11,059 nucleotides of DNA from an uncultured Leucobacter sp. Its GTDB lineage: Bacteria; Actinomycetota; Actinomycetes; Actinomycetales; Microbacteriaceae. The stretch covers positions 1 to 11,059 of the forward strand of contig CAMFIY010000062.1 in the NCBI GenBank assembly GCA_945952575.1, given 5' to 3'. Position 1 is the first letter of the stretch, and each line of letters begins with the position of its first letter. The notes beneath the pieces were generated by a model. It saw nothing but the letters and a program-made list of their open reading frames with translations. It searched no databases and was not told the DNA's origin. Of this stretch, positions 6,616 through 11,059 are shown piece by piece. Position numbers and translations under genes: made by a program.

Positions 6616-8574
6616 TCAGTCCTTTCCGGGGGTTGCGAACGTCTGCGAGAGGTGACTGCTCGCGGGGAGGTATCGCGACCAGGCGTCGTGAAAGTCGGCG
6701 CGCCGGTAGCCGCGGGCGGTCCCGTCCTCGACGCGGATGACGACAGGCGAGACGTCGTACTTCGCGAGCGTCTTCGCCAGGAAGCGCGAGTCGATCGGCT
6801 GCCCGCGCAGGCTTCCCCACGGCGACTCGTCGAGGGCGATCAGCTCACCGAGCAGGTTCTCGGTGCGGATGCGGTCGCGCTCGCCGAGCACGCGGCGTAC
6901 GTCGGCGAGCAGCTGGACGCCGAGCGAGGCCGGTCCGGAGCTGCGCTCCGCCACGGCCGCCACAGCGGCGTCACGGGCGCACTGTGGCCAGTCGCCGCCG
7001 ACCGCATCGGCGATCGCGAGCAGCGGCTCCCACAGGTCGGCCTCGCGGTCGTCGACGCCCTCGGGGAGCGCAGGCTCGGCGTCGCGCACGCTGCGACGGA
7101 TCGTGCTCATGTACGCCGCGAGCTTCGCGCGGATACCGTTGGCGATCGGTACGTGGATGCGCTCGCGCCAGGGTGCCACGGTCGTGCCGCCGGCGCGGCG
7201 CTTCATGTGGATGACGATCGATCGCGACTGCAGGGTGTCGGGCAGCATGCCGAGCCCGGCAAGGGCGACCGCGCTGTAAGTCGGCCACTCCTCGACGGTG
7301 ACTTCGCCCTTGCCACGCACCACCGAGCGCAGCGCGTAGGCGCCGCGCCGATACCCCGAGTTGAGGATGCCGCGCAGCTCCTCCGCGCTCTCGCTCTTGC
7401 CGAGGAACACCGCGTCGACCTCATCGAAAAGCAACGTCGGCAGGTCGTCGGCGCCGAGGCTGCGGAAGATCGCCGAGGTGCTCGCGTTCACGACGATGAG
7501 CGCGCGCGGGGTGAGCGCTTCGGTGACCTCGAGGGCTCGCGTCTTCCCACTGCCCTTCTCGGGGCTGAGGAACGCGAGGCGGGGGGAGCTGGAGCTCGGG
7601 CTGTCGCGCACGATGTGCGCGTGGGCGATCCAGAGTGCGTGCGCTGTCGACGCCCACGCGTTCGGGTACGCTATGTGCCGCTCGAGCAGGTCGCGCACAT
7701 CGTCGAGCACCGCCGTGCCGGCGCCGGTCGGAACCTTCGACTGAAGCTTGAGGGTTCGCTTGAGCGGCGCTGGCGCCCCGGCGATTGCCTTCGCGAGGGC
7801 GTCGGTGACGTCCTTCGCGACCCCATCGGGGTGGGTCGTCCAGCGCTCGATGAAGGTGTCGACCATCCAGCCCCGAGCGCGGCCGTCGAGGCCTGCGGCG
7901 ACGATGCCGTTCGCGAAGGTCAGCAGGGCTTCGCGCTGCACGTCGTCCGAGTCGGTCGGCACACATTCGACCGCGGCGCGGTGCCATGCGCGAGGCTTCG
8001 CCTTCTCCTCGTCGCCGATCCACGCCTCGAGATCGCGACGGGTGCCGCGCTTCGCCTTCGCGGCGGGCGGCTTGTCGTCGGCGAGGAGCCACGCGGGCGC
8101 AGGGGGGAGCACGGGCATCGTGGCGGGCGGGTCGCCCCAGAACACCACGTAGCTCGAGCCGGAGCGCCGATCGTTGCTCACGAGGTCGCCGACGGGCGCG
8201 GCGCCGTTCGGGATCGGCACGCCCTGCGGCTCGGCGTAGAAGCGATGCATGCCGCCGCTGGGCGTCGGGTAGGCCAGGGGAGTGGGCTCGGGCTGGATGC
8301 CCTTCTCCGCGAGCACCTCGTGCCAGGCGGGTGCGCCCGGCTTCGCATCGCCGTCGTGCACGACGAGGCCCGCGGCGCCCGTCCAGACGGCGGGCAGGGC
8401 GTCGGGGTGCGCCTTCCACATGCGCTTCACCTCGGCAGCGTCGATCGTCGCGTCCAGGTGGCCGTGGCCCCTGTAGGGGGTCTTCGCTCGCTTCCCGGCG
8501 CTGAGCGGGTGTACGGGGAAGACCGGGAGGCCGAGCTCAGCGAGGCGGAGCGCCTTCTTCGCCGCGGCGCTCAT
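6616..8574 (-). CDS. Primase-helicase: Prim-Pol (AEP) domain plus DUF3631-type ATPase
   Basis: This 652-residue protein is the replication protein of the element. Residues 1-165 are an archaeo-eukaryotic-type primase-polymerase domain. LAELGLPVFPVHP leads to KTPYRGHGHLDAT, the catalytic acidic pair is in VVHDGD (D74, D76), and the active-site His lies in SGGMH (H110). Residues 180-270 are a linking helical region. Residues 290-640 are an SF3-like/DUF3631 ATPase with Walker A SPEKGSGKT at 337-345 and Walker B LLFDE at 381-385. R451 in SRSIVIHM may be the arginine finger. Prim-Pol plus helicase in one chain is common in satellites and plasmids that start their own replication. The ATG overlaps the previous stop by ATGA with GAGGTG upstream. 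It probably acts at the iteron array to the right, as alpha protein does in P4 (inference). Confidence 0.88.
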   Translation of the reverse strand: MSAAAKKALRLAELGLPVFPVHPLSAGKRAKTPYRGHGHLDATIDAAEVKRMWKAHPDALPAVWTGAAGLVVHDGDAKPGAPAWHEVLAEKGIQPEPTPLAYPTPSGGMHRFYAEPQGVPIPNGAAPVGDLVSNDRRSGSSYVVFWGDPPATMPVLPPAPAWLLADDKPPAAKAKRGTRRDLEAWIGDEEKAKPRAWHRAAVECVPTDSDDVQREALLTFANGIVAAGLDGRARGWMVDTFIERWTTHPDGVAKDVTDALAKAIAGAPAPLKRTLKLQSKVPTGAGTAVLDDVRDLLERHIAYPNAWASTAHALWIAHAHIVRDSPSSSSPRLAFLSPEKGSGKTRALEVTEALTPRALIVVNASTSAIFRSLGADDLPTLLFDEVDAVFLGKSESAEELRGILNSGYRRGAYALRSVVRGKGEVTVEEWPTYSAVALAGLGMLPDTLQSRSIVIHMKRRAGGTTVAPWRERIHVPIANGIRAKLAAYMSTIRRSVRDAEPALPEGVDDREADLWEPLLAIADAVGGDWPQCARDAAVAAVAERSSGPASLGVQLLADVRRVLGERDRIRTENLLGELIALDESPWGSLRGQPIDSRFLAKTLAKYDVSPVVIRVEDGTARGYRRADFHDAWSRYLPASSHLSQTFATPGKD

Positions 8575-8909
8575 TCGGGCACCTCGATCAGCGCCTTGAC
8601 TGCGCTCCAGGGCAGGTACACCCGCTGGCGGCCGATGAACGCGAGCCTCGCCTCGACGGCGACGCCTCGAGCGTCGTATCCGAGGACGCGCCCACGCACG
8701 TCGCTGTCGCGGCCGCGCTCCACCAGCACGCAGGTGCCGACGGGCGGGCGGTGATCCTCGGGCAGCTTCTGATACGCCGTCAGCGCGCCGACGAGGAGCG
8801 ATTCGAACATGGTGGTGCGGTGTCGGCGGCTCGAGCTACCATCGGGGCAGGAGAGAGGCTGGGCGTTCTGCTGAAAGGCGGGGCGCCCGCTTTCGTTGGG
8901 GGCGCTCAC
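8571..8909 (-). CDS. Small beta-rich (SH3/Sm-like) protein, start uncertain
   Basis: The conserved-looking part is the last 79 residues, from an ATG at 8810. A short helix (MFESLLVGALTAYQKL) is followed by alternating strands (GTCVLVERG, RGRVLGYDARGVAVEA, RVYLPWSAVKALIEV). This suggests a small SH3- or Sm-like barrel; the ending 'V-x-LPW-x-AV' recurs in small actinophage proteins. The longer start, GTG at 8909, gives 112 residues and is favoured by a GTGA overlap like those elsewhere in this operon. However, the extra 33 residues are Ser/Pro/Arg-rich and look unstructured, while the 8810 ATG lacks a good ribosome site. I give the longer form but am unsure. Its place just upstream of the primase-helicase suggests a replication accessory. 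Confidence 0.65.
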   Translation of the reverse strand: MSAPNESGRPAFQQNAQPLSCPDGSSSRRHRTTMFESLLVGALTAYQKLPEDHRPPVGTCVLVERGRDSDVRGRVLGYDARGVAVEARLAFIGRQRVYLPWSAVKALIEVPE

Positions 8910-9127
8910 CGCTCGGCCGCCCCTCGGATGCGGGCCGCGAGGTTCTCGGCGTCTTCGCGCTTCAGCGGCACGCCCGCGGCGACGAGCGTGCGCGTGACGG
9001 CCTTGTCGAGCTTCGCGGCGGCTTGGTCCTGGCGCGCCTCGCGTTCAGCGGCCGAATCGCCGCGGCGCGTGGCGCCGGCGATGCGCACGTTGGCCCGCCG
9101 GATGGCGGTGTCGAGTGGGTCGTTCAA
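8906..9127 (-). CDS. Small helical protein of a phage-associated hypothetical type
   Basis: This 73-residue protein has a TTG start and is all-helical and charged. The pattern 'IRRANVRIAGATRRGD...KLDKAVTRTLVAAGVPLKREDAENLAARIRG' resembles short actinophage and integrated-element proteins whose C-terminus reads 'A-PPLT-x-EQR-x-x-LA-x-LL'. Their function is not known to me. The start codon overlaps the stop of the 40-residue leader ORF as TTGA, and the stop overlaps the next start as GTGA. No strong ribosome site precedes the TTG, so translation probably depends on coupling to the leader ORF. Confidence 0.7.
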   Translation of the reverse strand: MNDPLDTAIRRANVRIAGATRRGDSAAEREARQDQAAAKLDKAVTRTLVAAGVPLKREDAENLAARIRGAAER

Positions 9128-9246
9128 CTGATTCTCCAGACGTGTAGTCCGGAGAGTCCTCGATCCGACCGACCGCTGCCGCGGCTCTTGTGACTCTCTC
9201 GCAGGGGTAGTTCAGCGAGACGCCGCCCCTTGAGTTCGGGGTGCAT
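9124..9246 (-). CDS. 40-residue leader ORF, first in the leftward operon
   Basis: The ATG at 9246 opens a 40-codon frame rich in Arg, Ser and Gly (MHPELKGRRLAELPLRESHK..., ending VWRIS). AAGGG lies just 2 nt before the ATG, close for a ribosome site. The best support is its stop: TGA overlaps the TTG start of the next gene (TTGA), the same coupling type seen at the other junctions. The predicted transcript start near 9312 gives it a 65-nt leader. It resembles no family. It may be a real small protein or a translated leader that feeds ribosomes to the weak TTG start. The frame overlaps part of the hairpin-rich region, so a purely structural role remains possible. Confidence 0.45.
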   Translation of the reverse strand: MHPELKGRRLAELPLRESHKSRGSGRSDRGLSGLHVWRIS

Positions 9247-9309
9247 GGCCCTTAACGCCGCAGTACGGCGCCCGCACCATCTCAGGTGCGGGATTCACCG
9301 CTCTCGCGG
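9196..9309 (-). other. Hairpin-rich leader of the leftward operon
   Basis: Five inverted repeats lie in a row within 114 bp. The strongest is an 8-bp perfect stem CCCGCACC/GGTGCGGG (9271-9278, 9285-9292; loop 6 nt). The others are CGCCG/CGGCG (9256-9260, 9266-9270), CCGC/GCGG (9298-9301, 9306-9309), CCCC/GGGG (9225-9228, 9237-9240) and TCTCGC/GCGAGA (9196-9201, 9214-9219). The block lies between the predicted -10 and the first genes, so it would be transcribed as a 5' leader. It could work in attenuation, antitermination or RNA stability, or be a cis-acting DNA site such as a packaging site. I do not recognise a riboswitch class. Confidence 0.45.
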
Positions 9310-9318
9310 CTTGGTTCG

Positions 9319-9347
9319 AGACTAACGCTCATCAATGAATGATGCAA
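9319..9347 (-). promoter_or_regulatory. Sigma70-like promoter of the leftward replication-packaging operon
   Basis: Read on the minus strand, TTGCAT (-35, 9347-9342) is followed by exactly 17 bp and then TAGTCT (-10, 9324-9319, fits TANNNT). Transcription would start near 9312 and run into the leader ORF and the ten genes beyond. The -35 matches TTGACA only at its first three bases, so activation may be needed. Two direct repeats lie just upstream. Confidence 0.6.
9330..9344. promoter_or_regulatory. Palindromic operator candidate in the promoter spacer
   Basis: CATCA-ATGAA-TGATG is a perfect 5-bp inverted repeat with a 5-bp spacer. It lies between the predicted -10 and -35 and touches the -35. 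A repressor bound here would block the leftward operon. It is one of the few AT-rich spots in the window. The short arms make this a moderate call. Confidence 0.4.
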
Positions 9348-9353
9348 GGGGCA

Positions 9354-9385
9354 TTTTCACCTATTAACCGGGACTTTTCACCTAT
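9354..9385. repeat. Two 11-bp direct repeats, 21 bp apart, upstream of the -35
   Basis: TTTTCACCTAT occurs at 9354-9364 and 9375-9385, the same orientation and two helical turns apart, starting 7 bp upstream of the predicted -35 of the leftward promoter. That geometry suits two activator molecules on one face of the DNA. AT-rich identical 11-mers are very unlikely by chance in DNA this GC-rich. They lie in the shared region between the leftward operon and the rightward gene at 9437, so they might control both. Confidence 0.6.
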
Positions 9386-9423
9386 CAGGTGGCTCCTCGC
9401 GGCTCGAGGCGGACTCGGTGCGG

Positions 9424-9429
9424 CACACT
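9424..9429 (+). promoter_or_regulatory. Possible -10 element for a leaderless transcript
   Basis: CACACT ends 7 nt before the ATG at 9437, the same spacing as TATGCT before the ATG at 1571. It lacks the first T of TANNNT, so it is weak. No good ribosome site precedes this ATG, which fits leaderless expression. Confidence 0.35.
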
Positions 9430-9436
9430 GGTCGGC

Positions 9437-9709
9437 ATGACGGATGACCTCGAGCGCGCAGTGCTCTTCCGCGCGGACGTGCTGGCGGTGGCGGAGATGT
9501 CGGCGGCCCTCGACCCGGGGTCGCCGAACGTCGACGACCTGCGTGCCGAGCTCGACGAGATCCAGCCGTACACCATGTCGTTCGGAGAGTCGGTGGGCGG
9601 CCCCGTGCGCGTCGGCCTGAACCTGACGGAGGAGCCGGAGTCGGCACGATCGTTCATCTTGCCGGCGTCGGTCTGGCAGTACCTGCTCATCCGTCATCGC
9701 CCGGCGTAG
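9437..9709 (+). CDS. Small acidic protein of unknown function, divergent from the operon
   Basis: This 90-residue protein is acidic. A helical N-terminal half (DDLERAVLFRADVLAVAEM, then DDLRAELDEIQPYT) is followed by a probable beta segment (VRVGLNLT) and a closing FILPASVWQYLLIRH. No DNA-binding motif or known family is visible. The ATG at 9437 was chosen over an upstream in-frame ATG at 9389 because the extra residues are Arg-rich and unlike the rest, and because a -10-like hexamer sits 7 nt before 9437. It is the only rightward gene in the right half, shares a control region with the leftward operon and runs convergently toward the integrase. A regulatory or antirepressor role is possible but is only inferred from position. 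Confidence 0.65.
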   Translation: MTDDLERAVLFRADVLAVAEMSAALDPGSPNVDDLRAELDEIQPYTMSFGESVGGPVRVGLNLTEEPESARSFILPASVWQYLLIRHRPA

Positions 9710-9715
9710 CGGAGG

Positions 9716-9982
9716 CGTAACAACGTCCGTAACGCGGCGCGGCGGCTCGGCGGCCGGATCGTTAAGCCGCAGATTTCGGAGGCGTTTAGCGTCGTCGGGC
9801 GTTACGTCTGTCACGCGGGTTACGCATGTTACGCATTCGCTCAGAGGGTGTGCCTGGGGCGGGAGGCGCGTCGTGCTCTCTTTTCTGCGTAACTTACGTA
9901 ACGCAAGCCTCAAAAGGGGAGAGGAACAGGCGTAACCCGCACACCGTTTGGCTGGGAGCGTAACAACCGTAACGGGCGCAAC
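9716..9982. repeat. Iteron array of CGTAAC/GTTACG, probable replication origin
   Basis: Ten exact copies of one hexamer lie within 258 bp. In the CGTAAC direction they start at 9716, 9728, 9888, 9897, 9931, 9959 and 9968. In the GTTACG direction they start at 9801, 9819 and 9828. Near-copies GTCACG at 9810 and CGCAAC at 9977 extend two series with an exact 9-bp period: 9801/9810/9819/9828 and 9959/9968/9977, plus the pair 9888/9897. GTTACGCAT is repeated perfectly in tandem at 9819-9836. Chance would give about 0.1 copies. The array fills the space between two convergent genes (9437-9709 and the integrase), so it cannot be an ordinary promoter. I infer an origin bound by the primase-helicase or an accessory protein. 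The rest of the gap, 9983-10105, is GC-rich and shows nothing clear. Confidence 0.8.
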
Positions 9983-10105
9983 AGCGGTGAGCGGGGCGCG
10001 TCTCGCGGGGCTGTGCGCGGCGCGGGGAGGGGTCGACAGAGGGTTTCGGCGCGGGCGCTCAGGCCTGCCTCGCTTTTCTGCACAAACCCCGCACGCGCGT
10101 GACGC

Positions 10106-11059
10106 TCAGCCGCCTGTCGACCGCCGCGACATGCGCGCCGCGAGCTCGTCATCGCGGTTGCCCGCGTGCTGATAACGCATCGCCGCCCCGATCGACGAAT
10201 GCCCGAGCCGCGCCATCGTCTCGCGCGGTGTCGCTCCCGCCTGCGCGTAGCGCGTGCCCGCGTAGTGCCGCAATCCGTGAAACGGAAGATCGCCGCGCCC
10301 CGCCGCTCGGCGCGCCTTGTCCCAATGCCTGTAGAACGCGCTCTGACTGAGGAACCCGCGCCCGTCGGCGGCGGGGAAGAGGAGCGCGTCACCGATCAGG
10401 CCGCGCGCGTGCTCGGCGACGATCTCGGCGTCCTCGCCGAAGATGCCGACGCGGCGCACGCCCGCCGCGCTCTTCGTCTCGCCTGGCGTGATGCCCTCGG
10501 CAGTGCGGACGACGCCGCGCGAGACGTTCAGCCGCACGGCCGCCACCTCGCCGCCTTCGTCCCGTTCGATCGCGACGTCTTTCGCGCGGAGCGCGGTCGC
10601 CTCGCCGTAGCGGAGACCGCCGACCGCCGCGATGACGACGAGCGCGCGATACCGGGGCTCGATCGAGTCGAGGATGACCTGCAGCTCGCCGTCCGTCGGC
10701 GGCGTCACCTTCTTCCCCGTGCTGGTGCTCTGTCCGCCCTTCACGATGCACGGGTTCGTTATGCCTTTGAGGTCGCTAGCGGCCGTCTGCATGATTGCGT
10801 TCAACAATCCGTAGGCGCGACTCGTCTGCGTCTTCTTGCCGGTGTCGAGCTGTGCGGTGCGCCACGTCCGCACCTTCGCGGGGGTGAGCATCGCGAGCGG
10901 CACATCGAGGAGGTCCGCGAGCGGGCCGCCCTTGTCGTCGGGCTTCGCGGGATCGGGCCGGCGGAGGAGGCGCCTGTACTCGTCGCGGGTCCGTGGTCGG
11001 AGGTGCTCGCCGCGGGCGTTCGTCCGCTCGACGAGCCACGTCGCGGCGTACTCGCCGAG
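10106..11059 (-). CDS. int: Tyrosine-type site-specific integrase, N-terminus beyond the window
   Basis: The frame is open to the right edge, and 317 residues are visible. The first visible residues (LGEYAATWLVERT, then LRPRTRDEYRRLL) start the core-binding SAM-like domain, so only the N-terminal arm-binding part, perhaps 50-80 residues, is missing. The catalytic domain has the full set, numbered from the visible end: R150 in GGLRYGE, K196 in GETKSAAG, H261-x-x-R264 in FHGLRHYAGT, H287 in LGHSS and nucleophile Y296 in MRYQHAG. It should cut and rejoin DNA at attP and attB through a 3'-phosphotyrosine link, the likely attB being the tRNA-Val 3' end at the far side of the window. The 3' end faces the iteron array. 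It looks intact. Confidence 0.93.
   Translation of the reverse strand, partial: LGEYAATWLVERTNARGEHLRPRTRDEYRRLLRRPDPAKPDDKGGPLADLLDVPLAMLTPAKVRTWRTAQLDTGKKTQTSRAYGLLNAIMQTAASDLKGITNPCIVKGGQSTSTGKKVTPPTDGELQVILDSIEPRYRALVVIAAVGGLRYGEATALRAKDVAIERDEGGEVAAVRLNVSRGVVRTAEGITPGETKSAAGVRRVGIFGEDAEIVAEHARGLIGDALLFPAADGRGFLSQSAFYRHWDKARRAAGRGDLPFHGLRHYAGTRYAQAGATPRETMARLGHSSIGAAMRYQHAGNRDDELAARMSRRSTGG

Larger units (their letters stand above)
54..11059. mobile_element. Integrated element, probable phage satellite (terminase but no virion genes)
   Basis: The element runs from the tRNA-Val 3' end to a tyrosine integrase that is still open at the right edge. Between them lie an excisionase-like HTH gene, a primase-helicase, an iteron array and terS-terL. 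No gene resembles portal, capsid, scaffold, protease, tail, holin or lysin. Integrases usually lie next to one end of their element, so the right boundary is probably within a few hundred bases of the edge, giving about 11-12 kb in all. This set resembles phage satellites such as P4, PICIs and other compact islands. What is seen is the gene content; satellite status and the right end are inferred. The alternative is a decayed or truncated prophage, but the intact, tightly overlapping genes argue against decay. Confidence 0.6.

Noticed and set aside
6148..8754. 868-codon rightward open frame opposite the primase-helicase
   Set aside because: It is antisense to a gene with clear Prim-Pol and Walker motifs. 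Its translation is Arg/Val/Gly-rich with no domain, a typical high-GC shadow.
9200..9310. tRNA-like look of the leader (GGGGTAGTTCAG, then an anticodon-like hairpin)
   Set aside because: The supposed anticodon loop has 8 nt, there is no TTCRA T loop, and no acceptor stem pairs, so it is not a tRNA.
9332..9913. Leftward 193-codon frame with repeated VTRVTDVT
   Set aside because: The peptide repeat is just the iteron DNA read in frame; the frame also crosses the promoter and the opposite-strand gene.
1..11059. CRISPR array, insertion sequence, rRNA
   Set aside because: No regularly spaced 25-40-bp repeats, no transposase, and no rRNA-like sequence were seen on either strand.

Overview
The window is about 70% G+C. 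It has GTG and TTG starts, 4-nt stop/start overlaps and leaderless-type promoters, and it begins with the 3' part of a tRNA-Val(GAC) gene. This points to a high-GC actinobacterium, perhaps Micrococcales/Microbacteriaceae; the family-level guess is weak. Nearly the whole window looks like one compact integrated element of roughly 11 kb. Its left end is the tRNA-Val 3' end and its right end is marked by a tyrosine integrase that runs off the window edge.

Left to right: (1) The tRNA-Val end, a terminator hairpin and GCGCCCC repeats, which form a plausible attachment-site neighbourhood (1-180). (2) A rightward segment with a small excisionase-type HTH protein, a Nudix/low-molecular-weight tyrosine phosphatase fusion and a single-pass membrane protein (468-1993). 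The HTH protein probably belongs to the element core; the other two look like cargo. (3) A leftward operon of eleven tightly packed genes (9246 to 1990). It reads from a leader ORF through small proteins, a Prim-Pol/DUF3631-type primase-helicase, two small proteins, a possible ADP-ribosyltransferase-fold protein, an Ala/Arg/Pro-rich protein and a tandem CxxC zinc-ribbon protein to the small and large terminase subunits. (4) A regulatory block at 9196-9436 with a sigma70-like promoter, a palindrome in its spacer, two 11-bp direct repeats 21 bp apart and a hairpin-rich leader. (5) A divergent small acidic protein (9437-9709). (6) A dense cluster of CGTAAC/GTTACG iterons (9716-9982) between two convergent genes, the best origin candidate. 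(7) The integrase (10106 to the right edge).

The element can plausibly integrate and excise (Int, HTH/Xis), replicate (primase-helicase plus iterons) and cut and package DNA (TerS/TerL). I see no portal, capsid, protease, tail or lysis gene. That set fits a phage satellite that borrows particles from a helper phage but brings its own terminase. The satellite interpretation is an inference: the second att copy lies outside the window, so the right boundary is not seen. The candidate effectors for helper interference or superinfection defence are the ART-like protein, the tandem zinc-ribbon protein and the Nudix-phosphatase fusion.
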